A stretch of DNA of 64,000 nt from Ignavibacteriales bacterium UBA1304 (GCA_002307295.1 DBTY01000007.1:44891-108890); one strand, 5' to 3'; positions 9,833-19,470 are shown, counted from the first letter of the stretch. Notes: a model not told the origin generated them from the sequence alone. Made by a program: numbers and translations.

Positions 9833-9856
9833 CGCAGACTGAAAGTCCGCGTTACG
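9833..9856 (-). repeat. REP-like palindromic repeat, copy 3 (inverted)
   Basis: The core CGCAGACTGAAAGTCCGCG followed by TTACG is nearly the exact reverse complement of copy 1. Copies 1 and 3 could therefore pair over about 22 bases and enclose copy 2, a BIME-like arrangement. Confidence 0.6.
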
Positions 9857-9937
9857 AATCCCCAAAAAATATAATCGTAAAGAACATAAAAGTTTCATAT
9901 ATTTGAAACTTATTAAGAAATAATTTAAAAGAACACC

Positions 9938-11203
9938 ATGCAGATATTTGACTCGGAATACTTCGGTTATAAGAATAACGAACTTTATTGTGAAGGGGTT
10001 TCTGTTAAAAGCATTACAGACGCTTTGGGAACGCCTGCATATATCTATAGCAAAAAGTTCTTTGGCGATAAATATAACGAATTTAAGGACGCATTTAAGA
10101 ACGTCAACAATACGCTCTTTTTTGCAACTAAATCGAACTTTAATCTGAATGTAATAAAAATATTTTCTAATCTTGGCAGCGGAATAGACGTTAATTCCGG
10201 CGGGGAATTGTTCCGCGCGCTTAAAGCGGGATTTCAGCCTGATAAAATAATAATGTCCGGCGTTGGCAAAACTGATGAAGAAATTAAACTTGCGATTGAA
10301 AATAATATCCTGATGCTAAAAGCGGAATCTTTGGAAGAAATTCATGTGATTGACGAAATAGCCCGCAGCCTTAACAAAACGGCTTCTATTGCTATTCGGG
10401 TTAATCCTGACGTTGACGCTAAAACTCATCCTTATATTTCAACCGGATTGGCTGAAAATAAATTCGGCATTTCATCAAAAGAAGCTATCAGCATATTTGT
10501 AGAGGCTTCAAAATTAAAAAATATTAAGCTTGCTGGAATCGATATGCATATCGGTTCTCAGATTGTCAGCGTGGAACCATTTAAAGAAGCTGTTGAAAAA
10601 TTAGCGCAGTTTGTTTTAACTTTAAGAGAAAACGGCGTTAATGTTGAACATCTCGATATGGGAGGCGGAGTTGGAGTAAGGTATAAAGATGAAAACCCTT
10701 TCCCAATCTCGCAGTTAGCTGAAGCAATTGTTCCGATTGTTAAAAAACTAAACGTAGATTTGTTTTTTGAACCGGGACGCTTTCTTACTGCAAACGCAGG
10801 CGTTTTGATTGCAAAAGTTCTATATACAAAACAAAACGGAAATAAAAATTTTATAGTGGTAGATACCGCTATGACGGATTTGCTAAGACCGAGCATTTAC
10901 GGCGCATATCATCATATTCAGCCAGTATCGTTAAACGCTGAGCGAAAAGATATTATTGCAGATATCGTAGGCCCAGTTTGCGAAAGCGGCGATTTTCTTG
11001 CAAAGAAAAGAGAAATCTCCAAATGTAAGCGGGGCGATTTGCTCTCCGTAATGTCCGCAGGGGCTTATGGCATGGCTATGGCTTCTAATTATAATATGCG
11101 CAGACGTCCTCCCGAAATAATTGTAGACGGCGATAAATACTTTGTGGTTCGTAGCCGCGAAAATTACGAGCACATGCTTTTTGACGAAAAAATAATGTTG
11201 TAA
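9938..11203 (+). CDS. lysA: Diaminopimelate decarboxylase
   Basis: A 421-residue PLP-dependent fold-type III decarboxylase that converts meso-diaminopimelate to L-lysine, the last step of lysine synthesis. The PLP lysine lies in LFFATKSNFN near residue 65. GGGVGVRY binds the cofactor phosphate, EPGRF is conserved, and GPVCESGDFLA carries the active-site Cys-Glu that the partner subunit contributes across the dimer. Full length. The next gene starts 4 bases after its stop and encodes a cell-wall peptide carboxypeptidase, so the pair links lysine and peptidoglycan metabolism. Confidence 0.95.
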   Translation: MQIFDSEYFGYKNNELYCEGVSVKSITDALGTPAYIYSKKFFGDKYNEFKDAFKNVNNTLFFATKSNFNLNVIKIFSNLGSGIDVNSGGELFRALKAGFQPDKIIMSGVGKTDEEIKLAIENNILMLKAESLEEIHVIDEIARSLNKTASIAIRVNPDVDAKTHPYISTGLAENKFGISSKEAISIFVEASKLKNIKLAGIDMHIGSQIVSVEPFKEAVEKLAQFVLTLRENGVNVEHLDMGGGVGVRYKDENPFPISQLAEAIVPIVKKLNVDLFFEPGRFLTANAGVLIAKVLYTKQNGNKNFIVVDTAMTDLLRPSIYGAYHHIQPVSLNAERKDIIADIVGPVCESGDFLAKKREISKCKRGDLLSVMSAGAYGMAMASNYNMRRRPPEIIVDGDKYFVVRSRENYEHMLFDEKIML

Positions 11204-11207
11204 AATA

Positions 11208-12269
11208 ATGATAAGAAGAAATTTTATTAAAACTATTTCAGCCGCTTCCGTATTGGGAGCGGCTTTCCCTTTCAAAAGTTTTGCAAAGACTTTTCAGTCC
11301 AGAACTTTTGAGCCTGCTGAAATAATTAAGCCTAAGAGAATAAAGAAAGGCGATACTATTGGATTAATTGCTCCGGCAAGTAATATTCACGAAGACGAGC
11401 TAAAAGAATCCATTACAAATTTAGAAGGACTTGGTTTTAAAGTAGTATATACGGATTCCGTACTTGCGCGCAGCGGTTATTTAGGCGGCACGGATAAACA
11501 ACGCGCCGACGATACAAATAAAATGTTTGCAAGAAAAGATGTAGACGCAATTGTTTGCGTGCGGGGCGGTTATGGCTGCGCAAGAATTTTACCTGCGCTT
11601 GATTACGATATGATTAAAGCTAATCCCAAAATACTTGTTGGGTACAGCGATATTACCGCTTTTTGTTACGGAATATTTGCAAAAACAGGCTTGGTTACTT
11701 TTCACGGACCAGTCGGTTCTTCAACGTATAACGAGTTCAGCGTAAATAATTTTAAAAACGTTTTGATGTATCCTTCCGATAGCTTCCGTTTATTTAACGC
11801 TGTTGAAGACGGCAAGGATCCTGATTATAATGCTTACCCTATAAGAAGCGGAAAGGCTGAAGGCGTTTTAGTTGGCGGCAATCTTTCAATTGTCTGCTCT
11901 CTTATAGGAACTCAATACGATATTGATACTGCGGGTAAAATATTATTTCTTGAAGAAGTAGGCGAAGAGCCTTACAGAATTGACAGAATGCTGACTCAAA
12001 TGATTGAAGCCGGGAAATTTGACAAAGTAAAAGGAGTAGCGTTAGGCGTATTTTCCAAATGCGAATCAAAAGAAAGAAATCCCGGGTTTCCAACGTCTTT
12101 TACATTAAAGGAAGTTTTAATTGATAAACTATATAATTTAAATGTCCCTGTAATTTACGGGATGTCATTCGGTCATATAGTAAACAAGTTTACTCTTCCG
12201 CTCGGCGTTAAAGCGGTTCTTGACGTCGACAATCAGTGCATCACTTTATCTGAACCAGCTGTTTTATAA
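11208..12269 (+). CDS. LD-carboxypeptidase (peptidase S66 family)
   Basis: A 353-residue S66 serine peptidase of the LdcA type, which removes the terminal D-Ala from peptidoglycan tetrapeptides during wall recycling. The N-terminus has an RRNFIK Tat-like motif followed by an Ala-rich hydrophobic stretch, so export is likely. Family residues are present: nucleophile Ser147 in VGYSDIT, a Glu in FLEEVGEEPYRIDRML, and a His in GMSFGHIVNKFTLP near the C-terminus. It starts 4 bases after lysA, so translational coupling is likely. Bacterial LdcA is often cytoplasmic, so the exported form here suggests action on periplasmic muropeptides. That last point is inference. Confidence 0.85.
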   Translation: MIRRNFIKTISAASVLGAAFPFKSFAKTFQSRTFEPAEIIKPKRIKKGDTIGLIAPASNIHEDELKESITNLEGLGFKVVYTDSVLARSGYLGGTDKQRADDTNKMFARKDVDAIVCVRGGYGCARILPALDYDMIKANPKILVGYSDITAFCYGIFAKTGLVTFHGPVGSSTYNEFSVNNFKNVLMYPSDSFRLFNAVEDGKDPDYNAYPIRSGKAEGVLVGGNLSIVCSLIGTQYDIDTAGKILFLEEVGEEPYRIDRMLTQMIEAGKFDKVKGVALGVFSKCESKERNPGFPTSFTLKEVLIDKLYNLNVPVIYGMSFGHIVNKFTLPLGVKAVLDVDNQCITLSEPAVL

Positions 12270-12286
12270 CTAATAATTGGCCGGCT

Positions 12287-14752
12287 ATGTTTGCAGAAGT
12301 AGTTTTCCCTTTGCCGTTCAGGAATGCTTTTTCCTATTCGGTTCCGCCGGAATTTAAAGATTTAATTTCCGTTGGGAAAAGAGTAGCCGCTCCGTTTGGC
12401 AAGCGCGTTTTAACCGGCTTTGTTATTGCCCTGCGCGAAAGCGTAGACGTAAAAGAAACAATAAAAGATATACAAGACGTTCTTGATAAAGACCCTATCT
12501 TTGACTTGAAAGATTTAGAGTTCTACAGATGGATTGCTGAGTATTATCTTAGTTCGCTGGGGGAAGCCCTTAAGCTAAGCGTCCCGCAGGGGGTTGAGGT
12601 GGAAACAAAAAGAAAGGTAATTGCCGACGCTGATTTTTGCAAAAAACTTCTAGAAACCGAGAGTAAAAAAAATACTACGAGAATAAAAATTCTTGAACTC
12701 CTATCTGTACGAAACGATATAAGTTATACGGCTCTTCAAAAATTATTAAAGAAAAAAAATATTTATTCTTCTATTCGCTCGCTTGAAAAAGAAGGCGCAA
12801 TCTCGGTCATTGACGAACTTGAAGACGCAAAAGTAAAAATTAAAAAACAAAAATATGTAGAGCTGAATAAATCAGTAGGGGAGATATATGCGTTCATTCC
12901 TGAGATAGAACGGAAAGCTCCTAATCAGGTATCAACGCTGCTGGAGCTGATAGCTAAAAAAAATAAACCGTATGCATTAAGCGCTTTAACCGAAAAGCTG
13001 AAAATAACTTCGCAGGTTGTGAACGCGCTTGAAAAAAAAGGTTTAGTAAGAATAATTGAAAAAGAAGTAGAACGGAAATATTCTGAAAAATTTACCGAAG
13101 CGGCAACTGAATTTACTTTAACCGATCAGCAGAATAAGGTAATTGCCGAGGTGACAAACAACATTGAGGACTCAAAGTTTGAAGTGTTTCTTCTGCATGG
13201 CGTTACCGGAAGCGGTAAAACGCAGGTATATATAGAGCTGATTACTAAAGTGTTGGCAAAAGGGAAAACCGCATTAGTGCTTGTGCCGGAAATATCGTTG
13301 ACTCCGCAGATGACAATCCGCTTATTTAACCATTTTGGCGAATCAGTCGCTTTGCTGCATAGCAGAATGTCTTTGGGCGAGAGGTTTGATTCATGGCGGA
13401 AAATACTAAGCGGAAAATCGCGCGTCGTAGTCGGCGCAAGATCGGCATTGTTTGCGCCATTAAAAGATATCGGATTGATAGTAGTTGACGAAGAGCACGA
13501 TTCCAGTTATAAGCAGCAGGACGTTGTTCCAAAGTATTACGCACGCGACGCTGCCGTAGTGCGCGGCAAGTTTTCAAACTGTCCTGTTATACTTGGCTCC
13601 GCGACTCCTTCAATTGAAAGCATGTATAACGCCAAAACAGGCAAGTACAAACTGATTGAACTGCCCGAAAGAATTGATAACGCTAAGCTGCCAAAAATTA
13701 CTTTGGTTAACGTTATTATTGAACGTAAAAAGAAAAGAATGGAAAATATTTTTTCTAAAACTATGTTAGAAAAAATAGACGACCGCTTAAAAAAACATGA
13801 GGGAACCGTCATACTTCAGAACAGAAGAGGTTTTGCCACGCAGGTGTTTTGCAACGACTGCGGCGAAATTGAAACTTGCGAGAACTGTTCTGTGGCAATG
13901 ACGCTTCATCTGAATCAGAATATTCTGCACTGCCATTATTGCGGATTAACAAAAAAAGTCCCTAACGCCTGCACAACCTGCGGATCGCTTTCTATTAAAT
14001 ATTTTGGAACGGGGACTGAAAGAGTTGAGGATGAACTTGCTTATTATTTCCCCGACGCAAGAATTGCCCGGCTTGATTCGGATTCAATTCAGAAAAAGGA
14101 TTCGCTTAGCAATATTTTGAACAGTTTTAAAAAAGGGGATATTGACGTACTAATTGGAACTCAGCTTGTTGCAAAAGGGATGGACATCCCAAGAGTAACC
14201 TTAGTCGGCGTTATATCGGCCGAGACAAGCCTTTGGATGCCTGATTTCAGGGCTGATGAACGAACTTTTCAACTGTTAACCCAGGTTGCGGGACGCGCAG
14301 GCAGAAGCCAGATTGAAGGCGAAGTTGTTATCCAAACGCAGAACGAAAACCATTTTGTCCTAAAGATGGTATTGGAAAACAATTATCAGAAATTTTATGA
14401 TAAAGAAATAAAAGACCGGGAGACTGTGGGCTATCCTCCATTTACGAGGCTATGCCTTATTGAAACAAAAGACTTAGAAGATGAAAAAGCTAAAGGAGCC
14501 ATTGACGATTTTTATAAAGAGATTTACGCCTTTAGGAAATACTTTAAAGTTCTGCCCCCTTCTACCCCCACAATTGCAAAGCTAAAAAATAACTACCGTT
14601 ATCAGATATTGCTCAAATCAGAAAGATCGACAGACCAGAGCGGCGCTATACTGCGGCAGGCTCTGTTAAACTCCTTTACTGAATTTAATAAAAAATCGCG
14701 CTACAGAGACGTAAGAATTACTTTTGACATCGATCCCCAAAATGTAATTTAA
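12287..14752 (+). CDS. priA: Primosomal protein N' (replication restart helicase PriA)
   Basis: An 821-residue superfamily 2 helicase that reloads the replisome at stalled forks. An N-terminal 3'-DNA-end-binding region is followed by Walker A GVTGSGKTQ (about 305-313), the Walker B motif DEEH (about 401-404), and a cysteine cluster from CNDCGEIETCENC to CTTCGS (about 521-566) that binds two zincs. The helicase motif with QVAGRAGR lies near 670. Full length, with all expected motifs intact. It starts 17 bases after the LD-carboxypeptidase and is probably in the same transcript. Confidence 0.96.
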   Translation: MFAEVVFPLPFRNAFSYSVPPEFKDLISVGKRVAAPFGKRVLTGFVIALRESVDVKETIKDIQDVLDKDPIFDLKDLEFYRWIAEYYLSSLGEALKLSVPQGVEVETKRKVIADADFCKKLLETESKKNTTRIKILELLSVRNDISYTALQKLLKKKNIYSSIRSLEKEGAISVIDELEDAKVKIKKQKYVELNKSVGEIYAFIPEIERKAPNQVSTLLELIAKKNKPYALSALTEKLKITSQVVNALEKKGLVRIIEKEVERKYSEKFTEAATEFTLTDQQNKVIAEVTNNIEDSKFEVFLLHGVTGSGKTQVYIELITKVLAKGKTALVLVPEISLTPQMTIRLFNHFGESVALLHSRMSLGERFDSWRKILSGKSRVVVGARSALFAPLKDIGLIVVDEEHDSSYKQQDVVPKYYARDAAVVRGKFSNCPVILGSATPSIESMYNAKTGKYKLIELPERIDNAKLPKITLVNVIIERKKKRMENIFSKTMLEKIDDRLKKHEGTVILQNRRGFATQVFCNDCGEIETCENCSVAMTLHLNQNILHCHYCGLTKKVPNACTTCGSLSIKYFGTGTERVEDELAYYFPDARIARLDSDSIQKKDSLSNILNSFKKGDIDVLIGTQLVAKGMDIPRVTLVGVISAETSLWMPDFRADERTFQLLTQVAGRAGRSQIEGEVVIQTQNENHFVLKMVLENNYQKFYDKEIKDRETVGYPPFTRLCLIETKDLEDEKAKGAIDDFYKEIYAFRKYFKVLPPSTPTIAKLKNNYRYQILLKSERSTDQSGAILRQALLNSFTEFNKKSRYRDVRITFDIDPQNVI

Positions 14753-14784
14753 TAATTATTCCATAGACTTATTTAAAATAAAAA

Positions 14785-14822
14785 CAGGATTCCAATTCAA
14801 TTGAAATCCTGCGAAAAAAATA
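14785..14822 (-). terminator. Terminator between convergent priA and Yip1-type gene
   Basis: A 12-bp stem with one mismatch (CAGGATTCCAAT opposite ATTGAAATCCTG) lies in the 85-base convergent gap. On the minus strand it is followed by TTTTTATTTT, so it best terminates the Yip1-type gene. The plus-strand side has no T-run. Confidence 0.65.
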
Positions 14823-14837
14823 AAATTTTATCTGTAA

Positions 14838-15677
14838 TTAAACGCCATACGATTTAAAAAATGGGACAAATTTAGTAAGCGCAAAGAATAGCAAAGACCA
14901 TCCAATCCAAGAGCCAAAAACAAGCGCAAAATATTTTTTCGTGTCTTTAGAATTAAACATTTTGGCTAATCCGATGCTAAATATAATGTATGTCCAGATA
15001 GCGAAGATATCAAATTTGCTTAAAATATAATTAAGCAGAGTTCCGGTTTCAATATTTAATAATGAAGCAAGGCTGGTTTCCCGCATCATTCTTCCAAAAG
15101 TCAGAGCGAGTATTGTGGCAATGATTACGTTTATAATTGAAAAATATGCAGTTAATCCGTTTGCAACAAGAGCTCCATTAAAGGTTCCGGAGTCTTTAAA
15201 CACATACTTGGCGAACAAGTAAAAATATCCAGCCGCTATAAAAAAGGCGATGAATCCAAAGAGAATTGTTGAAATTACAGTAACAGCCATAATGATGGGC
15301 GAGTCCATCATTCCAAATTGTTTTTCAGCCATGGATCTTGTTTGCTCTGCCTGCTCGGCAGTAATTTTGCCGGATTTCAGTTCGTCGTTAATTCTGTTGT
15401 TTAACGCTTCTGTCTGTTTTTGTTTTACCTGATAGTTAATGTCAGGGTTTTTCATCATCAGCACATTACATACTGCAATTATTAAAAGAAGAATAGCGTA
15501 TGGCAGAAACCAGTCGATTGTTTTAGGCGGAAATTTAGAAACTTTATCAAATGTGGCGGATGGTTCAGTAAACACGCCTACTAATTTATCTGAAAAAGTA
15601 AGCTCGTTCTCTTCTGATTCAGAAGGTTCATTAGGGCTGAGTGAATTCTGATCTTCTTTGAAATCCTGTTCGCTCAT
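14838..15677 (-). CDS. Yip1-domain multi-pass membrane protein
   Basis: About 279 residues from the ATG at 15677. I choose this start because GGAGG lies 8 bases upstream, whereas an in-frame ATG at 15731 has no such site. An acidic Ser/Glu-rich N-terminal tail of about 50 residues precedes about five hydrophobic segments. The phrase VGVFTEPSATFDKVSKFPPKTIDWFLP-type opening is characteristic of bacterial Yip1-family (PF04893) proteins, cited here only as short matches such as FTEPSATFDKV. The function of this family in bacteria is not established. It is single and faces priA. Confidence 0.75.
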   Translation of the reverse strand: MSEQDFKEDQNSLSPNEPSESEENELTFSDKLVGVFTEPSATFDKVSKFPPKTIDWFLPYAILLLIIAVCNVLMMKNPDINYQVKQKQTEALNNRINDELKSGKITAEQAEQTRSMAEKQFGMMDSPIIMAVTVISTILFGFIAFFIAAGYFYLFAKYVFKDSGTFNGALVANGLTAYFSIINVIIATILALTFGRMMRETSLASLLNIETGTLLNYILSKFDIFAIWTYIIFSIGLAKMFNSKDTKKYFALVFGSWIGWSLLFFALTKFVPFFKSYGV

Positions 15678-15864
15678 ATTTCTTGCCTCCAATAGATTAA
15701 TTATAGATAACAAACATAAAAAAATATGCAATCATTGTAGAAAAAACAATTAAAATCTAATTTGTTAGGCGGTTTAATATTGCCTAATTTGCGTCATTAA
15801 GGTATTTTATTAATCAAATAATTATTTACTCAGTTTATCAGATTAACGGCTAAGAGGCGTTTTT

Positions 15865-17238
15865 ATGAAGACGATAATTGAACCTTTCAAAATAAAATCG
15901 GTTGAACCGATTAGATTTACGACAAAAGAAGAACGGAAAATAATTCTTCAAAAAGCAGGATACAATCCGTTTCTTATTAAGGCGGACGACGTTATAATAG
16001 ACTTATTAACTGATAGCGGAACTTCTGCAATGAGCGCAAACCAATGGGCTGGAATTATGCAGGGGGACGAGTCTTATGCCGGGTCTAATAGCTTTTACCG
16101 TTTTGAAGCGGCTGTAAGAAAAATTACCGGAATGAAATTTATTATTCCTACTCATCAGGGACGCGCGGCTGAGAAAATTCTTTTTTCTGTTAAAGGCGGA
16201 GCGGGCAAGTATATTCCAAGCAATACGCATTTTGACACTACCCGCGCTAATATTGAGTTTACCGGCGCAGAAGCCGTTGATTTGCTTAATGAAATTGGGA
16301 AAATTCCGGAAGTAAGAGCCAATTTCAAAGGGAATATGGATGTTGATCAATTGGAAAGCTTTATACGCGAAAAAGGCGCGGAAAATATTCCTCTTTGTAT
16401 GATAACAATAACTAATAATTCAGGCGGCGGACAACCGGTTTCTATGAAGAACATAAGAGAGGTTAAGGCCGTATGCAGTAAATATTCCATTCCTCTTTAT
16501 ATTGACGCATGCCGTTTTGCAGAAAACGCATATTTTATAAAATTACGGGAACCCGGATACGAAAATAAACCAATTTTGGAAATTGCTCAGGAAATGTTTT
16601 CATATGCCGACGGCGTAACTATGAGCGCAAAAAAAGATGCTCTTGTTAACATCGGAGGTTTTCTTGCAATGAACGATGAAGAGACCGCTATGAAAAGCCG
16701 CAATCTGTTAATTGTTACTGAAGGCTTTCCTACTTATGGCGGACTTGCCGGAAGAGATTTGGAAGCCATTGCTATAGGTCTTGAAGAAATTCTTGAAGAG
16801 CCGTATCTGCACTACCGTATTAGAAGCGTTGAATACCTTGGAGAAAAATTATTAAAAGCCGGAGTCCCTATTATTGAGCCGCCAGGCGGGCATGCAATTT
16901 ATATTGACGCAAAAAGATTTTTACCTGACGTTCCTCCGGATCAGTACCCGGGACAGTCAATAGTCTGTTCTTTGTTTTTGGAAGGAGGCATAAGAAGCGT
17001 AGAAATTGGAAGCGTGATGTTTGGCAGATATGACGAAAATGGGAAATTTATTCCGCCGGATATGGAACTTGTGCGGCTTGCAATACCGCGGCGCGTTTAT
17101 ACGCAAAGTCATATTGATTACGTCAGCGAAGTTGTAATAGAATCATTTAAAAACAGGCATGCGCTAAAAGGTTATAAGATCGTTTACGAAGCGCCAATGC
17201 TTAGGCATTTTACAGTTAAATTTGAACCGATTGACTAA
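15865..17238 (+). CDS. tnaA: Tryptophanase (tryptophan indole-lyase)
   Basis: A 457-residue PLP enzyme that splits L-tryptophan into indole, pyruvate and ammonia. The cofactor lysine is probably Lys257 in TMSAKKDALVNIGG, preceded by Lys256 as in the family. PTHQGRAAEKILF and the ENAYFIK segment are conserved. Tyrosine phenol-lyase is a close homolog, and I cannot rule it out without alignment of the substrate-binding residues. No TnaC-like leader with a Trp codon is found in the 133-base upstream gap, which contains no TGG. The start is the ATG at 15865 after AAGAGGCG. Confidence 0.9.
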   Translation: MKTIIEPFKIKSVEPIRFTTKEERKIILQKAGYNPFLIKADDVIIDLLTDSGTSAMSANQWAGIMQGDESYAGSNSFYRFEAAVRKITGMKFIIPTHQGRAAEKILFSVKGGAGKYIPSNTHFDTTRANIEFTGAEAVDLLNEIGKIPEVRANFKGNMDVDQLESFIREKGAENIPLCMITITNNSGGGQPVSMKNIREVKAVCSKYSIPLYIDACRFAENAYFIKLREPGYENKPILEIAQEMFSYADGVTMSAKKDALVNIGGFLAMNDEETAMKSRNLLIVTEGFPTYGGLAGRDLEAIAIGLEEILEEPYLHYRIRSVEYLGEKLLKAGVPIIEPPGGHAIYIDAKRFLPDVPPDQYPGQSIVCSLFLEGGIRSVEIGSVMFGRYDENGKFIPPDMELVRLAIPRRVYTQSHIDYVSEVVIESFKNRHALKGYKIVYEAPMLRHFTVKFEPID

Positions 17239-17251
17239 ACGGAAGTTATAA

Positions 17252-18076
17252 ATGAAAATAAAAAAAATAACCGCTTTCTCAAATGACAGACAGATATGGC
17301 GGCTTTTAATTACTGAATCAAACAAATTGATTGTGGAAGAAAGAGATGTTGAAAAAAAAGAAGCGTTCTTTAGCTGCATAGATGTTCAGTCGGGTAAAGT
17401 TTTATGGAAAAACTATCAGCTCGACGAAAAATTCTGGGTGGGCGTAGAAGCTTTATATAAAGACGTAATTGTATTCCATAAATTTGGAAGACCCGACATG
17501 CCAGGTCATAGAGAAATTCTTATTCATAAATTGGAAGACAAGTCATTCCTTTGGAAAACTCTTGAGTATGAATTCCTTTTTGTTTTTGAAGATAAAATAT
17601 ACTGTTGCCAGCGGGGATTTGAAAAGCATAAATACGTAGCTCTGAATTACCTTACAGGAGCTTTGGAAGAGGATTTTGGGAGCGATCATCTTTTAGTGAA
17701 CGAAAGAAAAATTCTCGCTGGGCAAAACGACGAGTTTAAAGATTACCGTTATGCCGATGACTTTCAAACGGCTGCGGATTTATCTGGAACTTCAAAAGAG
17801 ATTGTTGATAAATACATTGCCCAGTTTAATGTAGCGGGGAAAATAGAATTTATCAAATATGATGATTATATTCTGTTTAATTTTCATTATAAGAACGAAA
17901 CCGGAACATTAACAAACAGATTTATCGCTTTTGATGAACAAAAAAATAAAGAAGTTCTTAACCAAGTTTTAATAGCTTCCGCAAACGCTTTTGTCCCGGA
18001 CTCTTTCTTTATGAAAAACCAATTCCTGTTTCTGCTGAAAGGGAAAAACTCCGTATTAATTTATGAGTTTAAATAA
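17252..18076 (+). CDS. DUF4905-like conserved protein (beta-propeller-like repeats)
   Basis: A 274-residue soluble protein without a signal peptide. It contains phrases such as CIDVQSGKVLWKNYQL and DKSFLWKTLEYEFLFVFEDKIYC, in which short beta-strand pairs recur. This resembles the outer-membrane-assembly or quinoprotein style of repeat and the DUF4905 family of Bacteroidota-like genomes. I recognise no catalytic motif and assign no function. It sits 13 bases after tnaA and 14 bases before the AMMECR1 gene, so it is probably co-transcribed with both. Confidence 0.55.
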   Translation: MKIKKITAFSNDRQIWRLLITESNKLIVEERDVEKKEAFFSCIDVQSGKVLWKNYQLDEKFWVGVEALYKDVIVFHKFGRPDMPGHREILIHKLEDKSFLWKTLEYEFLFVFEDKIYCCQRGFEKHKYVALNYLTGALEEDFGSDHLLVNERKILAGQNDEFKDYRYADDFQTAADLSGTSKEIVDKYIAQFNVAGKIEFIKYDDYILFNFHYKNETGTLTNRFIAFDEQKNKEVLNQVLIASANAFVPDSFFMKNQFLFLLKGKNSVLIYEFK

Positions 18077-18090
18077 TAGGACGTTATAAC

Positions 18091-18663
18091 ATGAATCTAT
18101 CAAGTGAAGAAAAAACATTTTTACTTAAAACGGCAAGGGAGCAAATAGGCGGTTTATTTACGGGTAACGCTAAATTAAACGTTGACTACAATAAATTTCC
18201 AGGTCTTAAAGAAAAGTATGGCGCCTTTGTGACGCTAAATATAAATGGCGATTTACGAGGCTGCATAGGTTATATAATTTCAAACCAAACTATTTATGAA
18301 ACCGTTTGCGACGCAGCTTTGCAGGCGGCTATGCATGACCCTCGCTTTTCTCCGTTAAGCAAAAAAGAATATGAATTAATCTCAATTGAAATTTCGGTGC
18401 TGTATCCTCCTGAACCTTTGAATAGTTATGAAGATATAGTAATTGGCAAGCACGGTCTTATAGTAGATGAATTTGGAAGACGCGGGCTTTTACTTCCTCA
18501 GGTTGCAACCGAGCAGGGTTTTACACGCGAGGAGTTCCTTACTGCAATTTGCCAAAAAGCTGGGCTTGAATCATATTTGTGGAAAAAGAAAAAAATAAAT
18601 CTTTCTGTGTTTACAGCTGAAGTATTCAGCGAAAAAGAAAAAGGTGAAATAAATGATAATTAG
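18091..18663 (+). CDS. AMMECR1-domain protein (AmmeMemoRadiSam system protein A)
   Basis: A 190-residue AMMECR1-fold protein. The hallmark DLRGCIGYI motif lies near residue 55, followed by a segment with AALQAAMHDPRFSPL and ISVLYPP. These proteins are of unresolved function and are often encoded beside a MEMO1-like dioxygenase-fold gene and a radical SAM gene. Here the MEMO1-like gene overlaps its 3' end by 11 bases, which implies tight translational coupling. No radical SAM partner occurs in this window. Confidence 0.9.
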   Translation: MNLSSEEKTFLLKTAREQIGGLFTGNAKLNVDYNKFPGLKEKYGAFVTLNINGDLRGCIGYIISNQTIYETVCDAALQAAMHDPRFSPLSKKEYELISIEISVLYPPEPLNSYEDIVIGKHGLIVDEFGRRGLLLPQVATEQGFTREEFLTAICQKAGLESYLWKKKKINLSVFTAEVFSEKEKGEINDN

Positions 18664-19468
18664 AAAACCAGCCGTGGCCGGTTTGTTCTATCCTGACGAT
18701 CCGAATAAACTAAAAAATGAAATTGAAAATTATTTGCAGTTTTCTAATAATGCAAATAATTTTGAAAAAGTATATGGAGTAGTAGTCCCTCATGCTGGAT
18801 ATTTATATTCAGGTAAAACAGCCGGATATGCATATAATTTATTAAGAGATAAGAAATATAAAACTGTGGTAATAATTTCTCCAAGCCACCGGGAATATTT
18901 TCCGGGCATTTCAGTTTATGACGGCGACGCTTACGAAACGCCTCTTGGCGTTGTGGAGATTGATAAGGAAGCGCGCGAAGAATTAATTAAAGATAGCAAA
19001 ACCATTTCAGCGGGCGCTCAGGGGCATAAACAGGAACACGCCGCGGAAGTTCAGATTCCTTTTTTACAAACAGTTTTATCCGATTTTAAGATTGTCCCCA
19101 TAATAATGGGGGATCAAAATAAAATATTTGTAGATAGCCTTGCTGAAAAAATTTCTAAAATATTAAACGACGATACTCTTGTCGTCGCTAGTTCAGATCT
19201 TTCGCATTATCATACCAAGCAGGAGGCATTTAGAATGGACTCGCAGGTTGAGATGCGAATAAATACATTTGACTATAAAGGACTTCAGGAAGATTTAGGA
19301 CGCAACTATTGCGAAGCTTGCGGCGGTGGCGGAATACTAAGTCTTATGAAAGCTCTTTCGGTTAAAACCGAAATTAAAAGCTTTACGCTTGACAGAAGCG
19401 ATTCATCCGACGTTACGGGCGACGAGAACGAAGTGGTCGGTTATCTTTCAGCCGCATTTTACGATTAA
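18653..19468 (+). CDS. MEMO1-like protein (AmmeMemoRadiSam system protein B)
   Basis: A 271-residue protein of the MEMO family, which shares the fold of class III extradiol dioxygenases. It starts RKPAVAGLFYP, the family opening. Candidate metal ligands are the His in VPHAGYLYSG, the His in ISPSHREYF and the Cys in NYCEACGGGG. HAAEVQIPFLQ and SSDLSHYH are also conserved. Iron or copper binding is reported for human MEMO1; the bacterial role is unknown. It overlaps the AMMECR1 gene by 11 bases, the strongest coupling in this operon. Confidence 0.9.
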   Translation: MIIRKPAVAGLFYPDDPNKLKNEIENYLQFSNNANNFEKVYGVVVPHAGYLYSGKTAGYAYNLLRDKKYKTVVIISPSHREYFPGISVYDGDAYETPLGVVEIDKEAREELIKDSKTISAGAQGHKQEHAAEVQIPFLQTVLSDFKIVPIIMGDQNKIFVDSLAEKISKILNDDTLVVASSDLSHYHTKQEAFRMDSQVEMRINTFDYKGLQEDLGRNYCEACGGGGILSLMKALSVKTEIKSFTLDRSDSSDVTGDENEVVGYLSAAFYD

Positions 19469-19470
19469 AA

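Larger units (their letters stand above)
9541..9937. other. Gene-free divergent intergenic region with REP-like repeats
   Basis: This 397-base gap separates divergent leuS and lysA. It must contain promoters for both, but I do not see a convincing -35/-10 pair. Its main content is three copies of a 24-base imperfect palindrome (listed separately) between 9681 and 9856. A short inverted repeat, AAGTTTCA pairing with TGAAACTT, lies near 9890-9911, just upstream of lysA. No open reading frame of note is present. Confidence 0.6.

Noticed and set aside
9681..9856. CRISPR array
   Set aside because: Only three copies, palindromic, in mixed orientation with unequal spacing and no regular spacers.
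15732..15864. TnaC-like tryptophan leader before tnaA
   Set aside because: No TGG codon occurs in this stretch, so a Trp-sensing leader is absent.
16006..16350. Minus-strand ORF of 114 codons inside tnaA
   Set aside because: It is a shadow of the well-supported tnaA frame, with no RBS and no recognisable domain.
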